Shown in pieces: positions 55,798 to 64,000 of a stretch of 64,000 nucleotides of DNA. Made by a program: the position numbers and the translations under genes. Numbering within the stretch: the first letter of the stretch is position 1; the number at the start of each line of letters is the position of its first letter. The stretch covers positions 1-64,000 of the forward strand of contig NZ_CAIWNQ010000004.1 of assembly GCF_903914075.1 (NCBI RefSeq), written 5' to 3'. This DNA is from Ruegeria sp. THAF57 (GTDB lineage Bacteria; Pseudomonadota; Alphaproteobacteria; Rhodobacterales; Rhodobacteraceae). The notes below the pieces were generated by a model. That model saw only the letters and a list, made by a program, of their open reading frames with translations, had not been told where the DNA came from and made no database searches.

Positions 55798-55949
55798 TGC
55801 GTATAACTCAGCTTCAGCTTGGGATAAGTTTGGACAACTTTGCCAAAGAACGCTGCGCCGCGCAACATTTAGTGCGCCATCCAGTCGGCGACACTAGATG
55901 CAAGCGTCTTGGGGCGATTCTACGCCGAGTTACCCCCAGCTTATGCACA
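55798..55949. promoter_or_regulatory. DnaA-box-like cluster upstream of dnaB
   Basis: TTATGCACA (55941-55949) fits the TTATNCACA consensus. Two weaker sites on the other strand, TTATCCCAA (55819-55827) and TTATACGCA (55798-55806), have 7 of 9 matches to TTATCCACA. The region lies between the pyrE end and the dnaB start. It could couple dnaB expression to DnaA. Not an origin: no AT-rich unwinding element is seen. Confidence 0.4.
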
Positions 55950-55958
55950 GGTGGATTA

Positions 55959-56636
55959 TCAGCTTTTGTGGGTTTCCTGCCATCCACGCGGGTCATTCAG
56001 GAAGGCTTCGACGCCATCAAGTGTCTCAGCGTCAAAGGCTTTCTGCGCCTTTGCTTCGGCCAGAACATCCCACCAGGTGCACAGGTGATGCAACTTCACG
56101 CCATGGTCGCCCAGGGTTTTCTCGGTCTCGGGGAAGATACCATAGTAGAAGATTACTGCGGTATGGCCGCAGGTGGCACCCGTATCGCGGATCGCGTCGA
56201 CGAATGACAGTTTGGAACCTCCATCGGTAGTCAGGTCTTCGACCAGCAAGACGCGCTCACCCTCGGACATCGCGCCCTCAATCCGGGCATTGCGGCCATA
56301 ACCTTTGGGCTTTTTGCGTACATAGGTCATGGGCAGGGCCATGCGTTCGGCCACCATGGCGGCAAACGGGATGCCTGCGGTTTCTCCACCCGCGATGTTG
56401 TCAAACGCTTCGAACCCCGCGTCCCGCATCACGGTAACGGTCAGGAAATCCATCAAGGTCGACCGGATGCGCGGGTATGAAATCAGCTTGCGGCAGTCGA
56501 TATAGGTTGGGCTGGGCAGGCCCGAGGCCAGTGTGAACGGTTCACGGGAATTGAAGTGGACGGCTTTGATCTCCAGCAGCATCCGCGCGGTCAGGCGGGC
56601 GATTTCGGTGCTGTCGGGGTACGAGCTGGGGATCAT
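55959..56636 (-). CDS. pyrE: Orotate phosphoribosyltransferase
   Basis: A 225-residue enzyme that makes OMP from orotate and PRPP in pyrimidine synthesis. The PRPP loop is [15 protein letters not shown], and [18 protein letters not shown] carries the catalytic lysine loop. ATG at 56636 has AGAGG upstream; the longer frame is not supported. pyrC, a frequent neighbour, is not beside it here. Confidence 0.94.
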   Translation of the reverse strand: MIPSSYPDSTEIARLTARMLLEIKAVHFNSREPFTLASGLPSPTYIDCRKLISYPRIRSTLMDFLTVTVMRDAGFEAFDNIAGGETAGIPFAAMVAERMALPMTYVRKKPKGYGRNARIEGAMSEGERVLLVEDLTTDGGSKLSFVDAIRDTGATCGHTAVIFYYGIFPETEKTLGDHGVKLHHLCTWWDVLAEAKAQKAFDAETLDGVEAFLNDPRGWQETHKS

Positions 56637-56710
56637 GGTGCAAACCTCTGGGCTGAAAACAGGTTGCGGGCTGATAACGTGCTCCGCCACCCAGAGTCGA
56701 GAGGGCGGGC

Positions 56711-56745
56711 AAAAGAAAAGCGGACCCCGCAGATGCGAGGCCCGC
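56711..56745 (-). terminator. Terminator of amtB
   Basis: On the minus strand GCGGGCC (56745-56739) pairs with GGTCCGC (56726-56720, one G-T pair), with an inner CGCA/TGCG helix, then TTTTCTTTT (56719-56711). It lies 35 bases after the amtB stop. Confidence 0.85.
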
Positions 56746-56779
56746 CATGGCCCAAAAGGGCCCGAGCGCCAAGGTGGGC

Positions 56780-57961
56780 TTAGCTGCTCATGTCATAGGC
56801 CCGCTCGCCATGTACCGACAGGTCGAGGCCGTTTGTTTCGGTCTCGGCGTCTACGCGAAGCGGGGTGATCAGCGCAACCACCTTGATCAACACAAATGTG
56901 ACAACTGCCGTAAAGGCACCCACGATAACCAGCCCGCCCAACTGGGCGGTCCAGGCGCCAAGGCCGAACACGGCGATCATGATGGTGCCGAAAATGCCTC
57001 CGACACCATGGACGGCAAATACATCCAGCGTGTCGTCGATTTTCAGTACGTTGCGGATGACATTGACAGCCTCTTGGCACAACACACCTGCGACAGCGCC
57101 GATGATCAACGCCTGCACCGGATCGACATAGCCCGAAGCCGGGGTGATTGACGCCAGACCCGCAATCGTACCGGTGACCAGACCAACCATCGAGGCTTTG
57201 CCGTACTTGATCCGCTCGTACAGCGCCCATGTCAGCGAGGCGGTCGCGGCCGAGATATGCGTCACGGTCATTGCCATCGCGGCACCGCCGTCAGCGGCCA
57301 GTTGCGACCCGCCGTTGAAGCCGAACCAGCCGACCCACAGCATCGCGGCGCCAACCATCACGAATCCGGGGTTGTGCGGCGGCGTCGTACGATTAAGGCG
57401 GGGACCAAGCACCACGGCAATGATCAGCGCGGCCAGACCTGCGGTTTCGTGCACCACGATACCGCCTGCAAAGTCGCGCACACCGACCTCACCCAGAATA
57501 CCGCCATCTGTCAGGATGCCGCCGCCCCAGATCCAATGCACCACCGGCGCATAGCACAGCAGCATCCACAGGCCCGAGAAGGTCAGCACGAAGCCAAAAC
57601 CAACGCGTTCCACATAGGCACCCACGATCAGCGCGGGCGTGATGATGGCGAAGGTCATCTGGAACGCAAAAAATAGGACCTCGGGCAGATTGCCTGAAAG
57701 GCTGTCTGCATCGACGCCGTTCAGAAAGGCTTTGCCCAGACCGCCCCAAAGCCCCGACCCGCCGTCGCCGAATGCAATCGAGTAGCCCGCGACCAGCCAC
57801 AGAATGCTCATCAAACAGGCGATCGAGAAACAGTGCATGAAAACACTCAGCACGTTGCGGGCGCGCACAAGGCCGCCATAGAACAGGGCCAGGCCCGGAA
57901 GTGTCATGAAAAGGACCAGTGCGGTTGCAACTATGATCCAGGCGGTATCGGCTCCATTCAT
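56780..57961 (-). CDS. amtB: Ammonium transporter AmtB
   Basis: A 393-residue channel protein with 11 membrane helices that carries ammonium across the inner membrane. Pore histidines lie in [13 protein letters not shown] (H near 171) and [10 protein letters not shown] (H near 315); the Phe gate and [12 protein letters not shown] are normal. There is no signal peptide. ATG at 57961 has GAGGAGAG. No glnK lies next to it in this window. A site resembling the dusB palindrome lies about 140 bases upstream, suggesting nitrogen control. Confidence 0.94.
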   Translation of the reverse strand: MNGADTAWIIVATALVLFMTLPGLALFYGGLVRARNVLSVFMHCFSIACLMSILWLVAGYSIAFGDGGSGLWGGLGKAFLNGVDADSLSGNLPEVLFFAFQMTFAIITPALIVGAYVERVGFGFVLTFSGLWMLLCYAPVVHWIWGGGILTDGGILGEVGVRDFAGGIVVHETAGLAALIIAVVLGPRLNRTTPPHNPGFVMVGAAMLWVGWFGFNGGSQLAADGGAAMAMTVTHISAATASLTWALYERIKYGKASMVGLVTGTIAGLASITPASGYVDPVQALIIGAVAGVLCQEAVNVIRNVLKIDDTLDVFAVHGVGGIFGTIMIAVFGLGAWTAQLGGLVIVGAFTAVVTFVLIKVVALITPLRVDAETETNGLDLSVHGERAYDMSS

Positions 57962-58036
57962 TGGCCGCTCTCCTCATCAGCATGTGTGGCGGGGCTTGAA
58001 GCGGAGGGGGAGCGTGGAAAAAAGAGGCAATGATCG

Positions 58037-58066
58037 AAAAGCCCGCCTAATTTGGGGGCTTTTTGT
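58037..58066. terminator. Bidirectional terminator between pncC and amtB
   Basis: AAAAGCCCGCC (58038-58048) pairs with GGGGGCTTTTT (58055-58065) around TAATTT, with one mismatch. It lies downstream of the pncC operon on the minus strand, before the amtB promoter. Both sides carry T or A runs. Confidence 0.8.
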
Positions 58067-58102
58067 GAAGTGATGGTTAAATGCGCATCAATTCTGGTAA
58101 AA

Positions 58103-58119
58103 TGCCTTATTTTTGGGCG
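58103..58119. promoter_or_regulatory. Imperfect site similar to the dusB palindrome
   Basis: TGCCTTATTTTTGGGCG matches 13 of 17 bases of the exact palindrome upstream of dusB. It lies 142 bases before the amtB start and overlaps the end of pncC. This distance would suit an NtrC upstream site. It is weak on its own. Confidence 0.35.
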
Positions 58120-58589
58120 AGTGTGAAAAGCCCAGTTGAAAGCAAGTTCAACGCGTGATCGCGCGCGGCAACGCGAACCTTGTCACGGCCGAGCGCGCCG
58201 AATTCGATGGTTTCAACGTGCGTTGGTGTTCCACTGGCAGCTAGTCCGAAGCACACGCGCCCTTCGGGTTTGAACTCGGACCCGCCGGGTCCTGCGATAC
58301 CGGTAATGGACACGGCCAGTTGCGCCTCTGAATGCTCTAACGCGCCTTCGGCCATCTCGCGGGCGACCTGTTCCGAGACTGCGCCATGGGCGTCCAGCGT
58401 CCCGACCTGAACACCCAGCATCTGTTGCTTGGCTGTGTTGGTGTACGTGACGAAACCGCGGTCAACCACCGCCGAGCTTCCGGGAATGTCGGTCAGCGCC
58501 GCGGCCACCATGCCCCCTGTGCAGCTTTCGGCGGTGGCGATCATCACCCCTTGCACCTTGGCGCGGTCAAGCAGGTCAGTCACGTTCAT
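58107..58589 (-). CDS. pncC: Nicotinamide-nucleotide amidase (CinA C-terminal domain)
   Basis: A 160-residue stand-alone CinA C-domain protein that deamidates NMN to NaMN in NAD recycling. ATAESCTGGMVAAALTDIPGSS and SITGIAGPGGSEFKPEGRV are the two family blocks. It has no N-terminal MoaB-like domain, unlike full CinA. ATG at 58589 overlaps pgpA by ATGA, so ispDF-pgpA-pncC form one coupled operon. Confidence 0.92.
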   Translation of the reverse strand: MNVTDLLDRAKVQGVMIATAESCTGGMVAAALTDIPGSSAVVDRGFVTYTNTAKQQMLGVQVGTLDAHGAVSEQVAREMAEGALEHSEAQLAVSITGIAGPGGSEFKPEGRVCFGLAASGTPTHVETIEFGALGRDKVRVAARDHALNLLSTGLFTLAQK

Positions 58590-59083
58590 AGCCCAAGAAC
58601 TCCATGTGCAAGCCCGGCCAGCAGTATCACACCAATGGCGGCGAATACCCCGGCGATTACATCGTCCAGCATAACGCCCATCGCATCCCCCTTGCGGTCG
58701 GCCCAACCAACCGGACCGGGCTTGGTGATGTCGAATAGCCGGAATAGCAGGAAGCCGGCAATCCAACCGGGCCAGAGTGCGGTGATGTCGATCCCATGCG
58801 CCCATGAGGGGTAGGAAACCGCCCAAAGCGCGATGAACTGGCCCGCGACCTCATCTATAACAATCTCGGACGGATCGTGATCCTCTTGCCCTGCAGTCAT
58901 CACGCGGGTCGCCCAAAGGCCACCGAAGAACGCAACCAAAGTGGCGATCACCAGCAGGGGAAAACCGCCCAGCGTATGCAGCAGCCATGCAAGGGGCAGG
59001 GCGACCAGCGATCCCCAGGTGCCCGGCGCAGGGCGCAGATAGCCCACACCGCAGACTGTTCCGATCAGGCGCGCGGCGGTCAT
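58586..59083 (-). CDS. pgpA: Phosphatidylglycerophosphatase A
   Basis: A 165-residue membrane phosphatase that makes phosphatidylglycerol. The [15 protein letters not shown] and [13 protein letters not shown] blocks and the [17 protein letters not shown] metal motif are diagnostic; three or four membrane helices. ATG at 59083 overlaps the ispDF stop (ATGA), so it is preferred over the TTG at 59098. Confidence 0.93.
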   Translation of the reverse strand: MTAARLIGTVCGVGYLRPAPGTWGSLVALPLAWLLHTLGGFPLLVIATLVAFFGGLWATRVMTAGQEDHDPSEIVIDEVAGQFIALWAVSYPSWAHGIDITALWPGWIAGFLLFRLFDITKPGPVGWADRKGDAMGVMLDDVIAGVFAAIGVILLAGLAHGVLGL

Positions 59084-60210
59084 GACTTCACCAGACAAGT
59101 GGTGGCTAGCGAGGCGATTCCCTCACTCCGGCCGGTAAAGCCCAGACGTTCAGACGTTGTCGCCTTGACCGAGATCTGATCGGCCTGCAGGCCCATGATC
59201 CTGGCCATTTCCGCGCGCATCGCTGCGGCATGAGGGCCGATTTTTGGGTATTCGCAGACCAGCGTGCAATCCACATTCGAAATTGCGTAGCCCATCGTTT
59301 CGGCCAGTTCGACCGCGTGACGCAGGAAAATCTCGCTGGCCGCGCCCTTCCATTGCGGGTCCGAAGGCGGGAAGTGCTGGCCAATGTCACCCTGTGCCAG
59401 CGCGCCATAGATCGCATCAGTTACGGCGTGCATTCCCACATCCGCGTCCGAGTGGCCCTGTAGGCCGCGATCATGCGGAACTTTCACGCCGCACAGGATC
59501 ACATGATCCCCGTCGCCAAACCGATGCACGTCGTACCCGTTGCCCAGTCTTACATTCATATTCGTTCCCAATATGCGTTCCGCCCGGGCAAAATCCTCGG
59601 GTCGTGTTATTTTCAGGTTGTCCGCATCACCCGGAACAATCGCCACATCCAGACCCGCCGCGCGTGCAACTTCGACATCGTCTGCTGCGCCTCCGGGATG
59701 GGTCGCGTGGGCTGAAACGATCGCACCGTAGTGAAAGCCTTGCGGCGTTTGCGCAGCGAACAGGCCGGTTCTGTCCTGTGTTCCCGTAACGAAATGTCCA
59801 TCTCCGGTCCATAAGGCATCCGTGACGGCAAGCCCCGGAGCGGCAGCAGGGGATTCGTTCAGGGCCGACAGTACACCCTGAATAAGATCGGTGGTCACGC
59901 AAGGGCGCGCCACATCGTGAACCAGAACGTAATTGATTTCCAAATCCGCCAGCGCGTCCAGTCCGTTGCGTACAGACGCCGCCCTATCTTGCCCGCCTGC
60001 GGCGAGGATCAGGTTCGTTCTTTCAAACTCGCTCCAGGCGGATTGATCGTCTTCGGACAGGACAAGAACGATGTGGTCGACCTGACCCTGAAATCGGTCA
60101 ATCGTCCAGTCTGCAACGCGACGCCCTGCAAGTGGTCGCCACTGTTTTGGAATATCCCCTCCAACGCGCGTTCCGCGTCCTGCGGCGACGATGATGGCGG
60201 CGGTGGTCAT
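59080..60210 (-). CDS. ispDF: Bifunctional IspD/IspF of the MEP pathway
   Basis: A 376-residue fusion for isoprenoid precursor synthesis. The N-terminal IspD (about 1-215) transfers CMP to [24 protein letters not shown] and [10 protein letters not shown]. The C-terminal IspF (about 219-376) makes the cyclic diphosphate: [15 protein letters not shown] carries the zinc Asp/His and [16 protein letters not shown] the rest. The fusion is typical of Alphaproteobacteria; IspE is not included. ATG at 60210 is the family start. Confidence 0.96.
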   Translation of the reverse strand: MTTAAIIVAAGRGTRVGGDIPKQWRPLAGRRVADWTIDRFQGQVDHIVLVLSEDDQSAWSEFERTNLILAAGGQDRAASVRNGLDALADLEINYVLVHDVARPCVTTDLIQGVLSALNESPAAAPGLAVTDALWTGDGHFVTGTQDRTGLFAAQTPQGFHYGAIVSAHATHPGGAADDVEVARAAGLDVAIVPGDADNLKITRPEDFARAERILGTNMNVRLGNGYDVHRFGDGDHVILCGVKVPHDRGLQGHSDADVGMHAVTDAIYGALAQGDIGQHFPPSDPQWKGAASEIFLRHAVELAETMGYAISNVDCTLVCEYPKIGPHAAAMRAEMARIMGLQADQISVKATTSERLGFTGRSEGIASLATTCLVKS

Positions 60211-60282
60211 GGGGCGGTCACTCCGGTGATTTGAGCGCAATGTTTAGGGTGCGGTGAATGCAGAGGCAATCACCCGCGTAAC

Positions 60283-60303
60283 CGTGCCTAAAAAATAGGC
60301 ACG
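60283..60303. promoter_or_regulatory. Exact palindrome between ispDF and dusB, possible NtrC site
   Basis: CGTGCCTA (60283-60290), five A, then TAGGCACG (60296-60303): an exact 8-base inverted repeat with a 5-base spacer. It lies 92 bases before dusB (first gene of the dusB-ntrB-ntrC run) and 72 bases before ispDF. The spacing resembles NtrC boxes, although the core (GCCTA rather than GCACYA) differs, so autoregulation by NtrC is a fair guess. No hairpin-terminator T run follows. Confidence 0.6.
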
Positions 60304-60394
60304 TGATGATTTTACGGGCTTTTGACCCCCCGCTTTGTTGTTCATATACGCTCAATTCGATATCAAAGCCGCAACTGCCCAAGGATTAAGCACG

Positions 60395-61378
60395 TTGACC
60401 CTGCAACTCGCTGACAAAGACCTGAACCCGCCAGTCATGCTGGCTCCGATGGCCGGAATCACCGACCGGCCGTTTCGTGATCTGGTGATGCGCTTTGGTG
60501 CCGGGATGGTCGTCAGTGAGATGGTCGCCAGTCAGGAGATGGTTCAAGCCAAGCCCGGCGTGCGCGAACGGGCCGAGCTTTCGGCGGATGTGGAAAACAC
60601 CGCCGTTCAACTGGCTGGGCGCGAGGCTCATTGGATGGCCGAAGCCGCACGGCAGGTTGCAGATCGGGGTGCGCGCGTCATCGACATAAACATGGGGTGC
60701 CCGGCCAAGAAGGTGACGAACGGCTATTCCGGATCGGCGTTGTTAAAGACACCGGATCACGCGCTGACTTTGATCGAAGCGGTCGTGAATGCCGTGGACG
60801 TGCCGGTCACGCTGAAGACGCGCCTTGGCTGGGACGATAGCCTGTTGAATGCTCCGGACGTTGCGCGGCGGGCGCAGGACGCTGGTATATGCATGGTTAC
60901 GATCCATGGCCGCACGCGATGTCAGTTCTACAAGGGGCGCGCGGACTGGGCCGCAATTCGGGCCGTGAAAGAGGCTGTTTCGATCCCTGTCATTGCCAAT
61001 GGCGATATCGTGGACGCAAGCGCGGCGAGGACTGCACTGGAAAAGTCGGGTGCAGATGGGGTCATGGTCGGGCGGGGTGCTCAAGGTAAGCCATGGTTGC
61101 TGGCGCAGATTTGCCATGACTTGTATGGGGCCAAAGCTCCGGTCGTTCCCATAGGGGATGATTTGGTTGAAATGGTGCAGGGGCACTATCAGTCCATGCT
61201 CGAATTCTACGGTACTGACTTGGGGCTGCGGGTCGCGCGAAAACACCTTGGCTGGTACATGGATGAGGCAGGCACTCCGCCCGGTTTGCGCCGCGCTGTG
61301 CTGACGTCCCGCGACACGGCTGAGGTTCTGCGTCTGCTGGGCGATGCGCTAATAGGCGATGCGGAGGCTGCGGCATGA
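60395..61378 (+). CDS. dusB: tRNA-dihydrouridine synthase DusB (NifR3)
   Basis: A 327-residue flavoenzyme that reduces uridine in the tRNA D-loop. Blocks: [36 protein letters not shown] (with the conserved Cys) and [14 protein letters not shown]. The start is TTG at 60395 with AAGGA 9 bases upstream; an upstream TTG at 60335 would add 20 residues that do not fit the family. The nifR3-ntrB-ntrC order is the classic Rhodobacter arrangement. It overlaps ntrB by ATGA. Confidence 0.95.
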   Translation: MTLQLADKDLNPPVMLAPMAGITDRPFRDLVMRFGAGMVVSEMVASQEMVQAKPGVRERAELSADVENTAVQLAGREAHWMAEAARQVADRGARVIDINMGCPAKKVTNGYSGSALLKTPDHALTLIEAVVNAVDVPVTLKTRLGWDDSLLNAPDVARRAQDAGICMVTIHGRTRCQFYKGRADWAAIRAVKEAVSIPVIANGDIVDASAARTALEKSGADGVMVGRGAQGKPWLLAQICHDLYGAKAPVVPIGDDLVEMVQGHYQSMLEFYGTDLGLRVARKHLGWYMDEAGTPPGLRRAVLTSRDTAEVLRLLGDALIGDAEAAA

Positions 61379-62442
61379 CTTCGGATCAGAGCATTTGGGC
61401 CTCATTGCCGGTACCAGCCTTCATTATTGACGCCGAGGACCGGATCACCGATGTGAATTCTGCGGGTGAAGGGTTTTTGAATGCGTCCCGCAAGTCTGTA
61501 ATCGGCAACCCAGTCTGGGACCAGATCGCTGTCGATGCCCCGCTGGAAGAGGCGTTTCTGCGCGCCCGTCAGCAAAGCACCCCGTTGTTCGTGAACGACG
61601 TCGACGTGGGGTCCGGCAGCCGCGCGCCGCTGCAATGTGCGTTGCAGATTGCACCTTTGGTTGGACATTCGGGGTCGATGATCATGATCATCTCACCGCG
61701 CGAATTGGCAGGGCGGATGACACGCGGCAACACGGTCAAATCTGCGGCGCAGTCCGCCATCGGCATGGCCGAAATGCTGGCGCATGAGATCAAGAACCCG
61801 CTGGCCGGAATAACCGGGGCCGCGCAGTTGCTGAGCATGAATATCTCGCAGCAAGATCTTGAATTAACAGACCTTATCGTCGCTGAAAGCCGCCGGATCG
61901 TAAAACTGTTGGAGCAGGTTGAACAGTTCGGCAACCTCTCGCAGCCCGATTTCAAGCCGGTCAATATTCACGATGTTCTGGACCGTGCAAGGCGCTCTGC
62001 GCTGCTGGGGTTTGGTGCCCATATGACGATCATCGAAGATTACGACCCCTCGTTGCCGTTGGCCTATGGCGACCCGGATCAGTTTCTGCAAGTTGTGCTG
62101 AACTTGTTGAAGAACGCGTCGGAAGCAGCTGATCCCAAAGGGGGAACAATCCGGCTTCGCACGTATTTCGAACATTCCTTCCGACTGCGGCGCAGCGATG
62201 GATCGGGGCATTCGCTGCCGCTACAGATCGAAATCATGGATGACGGGCCGGGTTTGCCGGACAAGATTCGCAGCGACATTTTTGACCCGTTCGTGTCGGG
62301 CAAGGAAAACGGCACCGGCCTTGGGTTGGCGCTGGTGAGCAAGATCATCTCGGACCATGACGGCTGGATTTCCGCCGACTCGGTGCCGGGTCGCACGGTG
62401 TTCCGCATCTCGCTGAGGCGGGCGCCAAAAGACGCAACATAG
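61375..62442 (+). CDS. ntrB: Nitrogen regulation sensor kinase NtrB
   Basis: A 355-residue soluble histidine kinase. A PAS domain (about 1-110) is followed by the phospho-acceptor H137 in [12 protein letters not shown] and the ATPase part with N-box ([16 protein letters not shown]), [10 protein letters not shown] and GTGLGLALV. It phosphorylates NtrC under nitrogen limitation, controlled by PII protein. It has no membrane helix. It is coupled to dusB (ATGA), and ntrC starts 39 bases later. Confidence 0.95.
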   Translation: MTSDQSIWASLPVPAFIIDAEDRITDVNSAGEGFLNASRKSVIGNPVWDQIAVDAPLEEAFLRARQQSTPLFVNDVDVGSGSRAPLQCALQIAPLVGHSGSMIMIISPRELAGRMTRGNTVKSAAQSAIGMAEMLAHEIKNPLAGITGAAQLLSMNISQQDLELTDLIVAESRRIVKLLEQVEQFGNLSQPDFKPVNIHDVLDRARRSALLGFGAHMTIIEDYDPSLPLAYGDPDQFLQVVLNLLKNASEAADPKGGTIRLRTYFEHSFRLRRSDGSGHSLPLQIEIMDDGPGLPDKIRSDIFDPFVSGKENGTGLGLALVSKIISDHDGWISADSVPGRTVFRISLRRAPKDAT

Positions 62443-62481
62443 AACACAGCCGGCAAGAGCTGAAAGCAAGGAGAGCACCCG

Positions 62482-63849
62482 ATGGATGGAACAGTATTGG
62501 TCGCAGATGACGATCGCACAATCCGCACGGTCTTGACACAGGCCCTGACGCGGGCAGGGTGCAAGGTGCATGCGACATCCTCGCTGACCACGCTGATGCG
62601 TTGGGTTGGTGAAGGTAAGGGTGACGTCGTGATCTCGGACGTTGTCATGCCGGACGGGAACGGGTTGGAGATGTTGCCCAAGATCGCCCAAGATCGGCCC
62701 GGTCTGCCGGTGATCGTCATTTCCGCGCAGAACACGATCATGACGGCGATTCAGGCGGCAGAGGCGGATGCTTATGACTATCTGCCCAAACCGTTCGACC
62801 TTCCGGACCTAATGAAACGCACCGCGCGGGCGTTGGAGCAGAAACAGCGGGTTCAAACCGAGATCACGGAACCGTCGGATGATCGCCCTGAAGAACTGCC
62901 GCTGGTCGGTAGGACGCCGGTCATGCAGGCGCTTTATCGTCTGGTTGCGCGGGTGATGAATACAGACCTTTCAGTGATGATTTCGGGCGAAAGCGGAACG
63001 GGTAAGTCTTTGATAGCACGTGCTATTCATGACTTTTCTGACCGTCGGACGTTGCCGTTTGTCACCGCAACGGCTGCGGACCTGCGTGATCTGGAAGGCC
63101 CGGCCCGCGTGATGGCCCGTGTGCGCGGCGGCACGCTGCTGATTGATGAGATCGCAGATATCGAAGACGAATTGCAGGCCCGGATCGTGCGGATGATGGA
63201 CACGCCCGGCGATCATGTCCCGCGATTCATGGCCACCAGCCAGTCGGATCTGACCGAAGCGATGGAGAGTGGTCGTGTTCGGCAGGACCTGTATTATCGC
63301 TTATGCGGCGCAACAATCCATGTTCCGGCCCTGCGTGAACGGGTGGATGACATCACGCTTTTGGCCGATCATTTTCTGGCGCGAGAAGAGCGCGAGCATG
63401 GCGCAAAACGCTGGCTCAGCCCCGAGGCGGTGGAACTGGTGCGCCGGTACTCGTGGCCCGGCAACGTTCGGCAGCTTGAAAACGCGATCCGCCGTCTAAG
63501 CCTGACCAGCCGCGCCGACGAGATTTCGAAGGCCGAGGTCGAGATGGTCTTGGGCAGCCAACCCGAAGCCGAACCGGTTCTGGGGGATGGTGAGCGCGAA
63601 AAACTGTCCGCCTCTGTCGCGCGTCATTTGCGCCGTTACTTTGATCTGCACGGCAATTTATTGCCACCTCCGGGCCTGTATCAACGCATCCTGCGCGAGG
63701 TTGAGGCCCCTTTGATCGAGCTGGCATTGGACGCAACCGGCGGAAATCAGGCGAAATGTGCCGATCTGCTGGGCATAAACCGGAATACGCTCCGGAAAAA
63801 GATCACTGATCTCGATATTCAGGTGACACGGCGACGCAAACTGATGTAA
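62482..63849 (+). CDS. ntrC: Nitrogen regulation response regulator NtrC, lacking the GAFTGA loop
   Basis: A 455-residue regulator: receiver with D53 ([11 protein letters not shown]), AAA+ domain with Walker A G169-ESGTGKS176 and Walker [10 protein letters not shown] (216-224), and a C-terminal Fis-type helix-turn-helix ([19 protein letters not shown]). In place of the ESELFGHEKGAFTGA segment of sigma54 activators, residues 194-215 read [12 protein letters not shown] and so on. The sigma54-contacting loop is therefore missing, as in Rhodobacter capsulatus NtrC, which acts with sigma70 polymerase. ATG at 62482 has AAGGAGAG upstream. Confidence 0.96.
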   Translation: MDGTVLVADDDRTIRTVLTQALTRAGCKVHATSSLTTLMRWVGEGKGDVVISDVVMPDGNGLEMLPKIAQDRPGLPVIVISAQNTIMTAIQAAEADAYDYLPKPFDLPDLMKRTARALEQKQRVQTEITEPSDDRPEELPLVGRTPVMQALYRLVARVMNTDLSVMISGESGTGKSLIARAIHDFSDRRTLPFVTATAADLRDLEGPARVMARVRGGTLLIDEIADIEDELQARIVRMMDTPGDHVPRFMATSQSDLTEAMESGRVRQDLYYRLCGATIHVPALRERVDDITLLADHFLAREEREHGAKRWLSPEAVELVRRYSWPGNVRQLENAIRRLSLTSRADEISKAEVEMVLGSQPEAEPVLGDGEREKLSASVARHLRRYFDLHGNLLPPPGLYQRILREVEAPLIELALDATGGNQAKCADLLGINRNTLRKKITDLDIQVTRRRKLM

Positions 63850-63948
63850 TATAGCCACACAAAGCGTGGCATCCGGGCCTATGTCCGGCAACGACCACGA
63901 AATATGGCGGTAAGCCGCGCAAGCGGCACATCAGGATGAGGGCAGACG

Positions 63949-64000
63949 GTGGCAACCCGGGCACAGAGCGGGCTGATCCTATCGATCAATCGGTGGAGAA
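63949..64000 (+). CDS. ntrY: Probable NtrY sensor kinase, first codons only
   Basis: A GTG at 63949 with GAGGG 9 bases upstream opens a frame VATRAQSGLILSINRWR that runs off the window end. Position after ntrC and the basic, short N-terminus before a membrane helix suit NtrY of the ntrBC-ntrYX group. The identity rests on synteny, because only 17 residues are visible. Confidence 0.6.
   Translation, partial: MATRAQSGLILSINRWR

Noticed and set aside
55798..55949. Chromosome origin near dnaB
   Set aside because: DnaA-like boxes exist, but there is no AT-rich unwinding element and no dnaA, dnaN, parAB or hemE nearby.

Overview
This window is chromosomal DNA from a high-GC alphaproteobacterium, most likely a marine Rhodobacteraceae (Roseobacter group). 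The basis is the gene content: a fused ispDF gene, a dusB-ntrB-ntrC run whose NtrC lacks the sigma54-contacting loop, a DUF4167 protein, carnitine breakdown genes of the alphaproteobacterial type, and frequent ATGA stop/start overlaps. I see no tRNA, rRNA, insertion sequence, prophage or CRISPR array. Most of the window is core chromosome with small accessory insertions.

Layout. 1-7.3 kb: a partial gene end, two GNAT acetyltransferases, a 55-residue lipoprotein, nucleoside hydrolase, mazG, then an operon of an M20 amidohydrolase and two ureohydrolases, and a DUF1499 protein. 7.3-10.1 kb: prfA-prmC and a DUF4167 protein. 10.1-18.6 kb: the outer-membrane block lptG-lptD-surA-pdxA-rsmA facing pepA-holC; lptF, expected between lptG and pepA, is absent. 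18.7-24.3 kb: an aldo/keto reductase and a carnitine locus (regulator, 3-dehydrocarnitine cleavage enzyme, carnitine dehydrogenase fused to a thioesterase, SDR). 24.3-28.7 kb: an XRE regulator facing a DUF2061/desaturase/EamA operon, then rhlE. 28.9-32.2 kb: prfC with a glycosyltransferase and an unknown partner. 32.3-37 kb: SnoaL-like, atypical SDR, alkC-like, arsM-like and an ABC ATPase. 37-43.6 kb: surE-pcm-nlpD, a WYL regulator with its target, tatABC and a DUF815 ATPase. 43.6-53.5 kb: SDR, purF, a small zinc protein, cvpA, radA, a coiled-coil membrane protein, pqiA-like, mlaFE, alr. 53.7-64 kb: GNAT, dnaB, pyrE, amtB, pncC-pgpA-ispDF, dusB-ntrB-ntrC and the first codons of a probable ntrY.

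Functional links: prmC modifies the prfA product; surA chaperones outer-membrane barrels such as LptD; amtB is a usual target of NtrBC; surE-pcm-nlpD keep their widespread order.

Most notable observations: (1) a repeated gene-end element with five copies, built of a GC hairpin in four of them, a spacer, and a conserved core ending AGCCAGATGAAG; (2) a tandem ureohydrolase pair in which the second copy has Gly in place of a metal-binding Asp; (3) loss of lptF from a conserved block; (4) several precise inverted repeats that look like operators next to their likely regulators.
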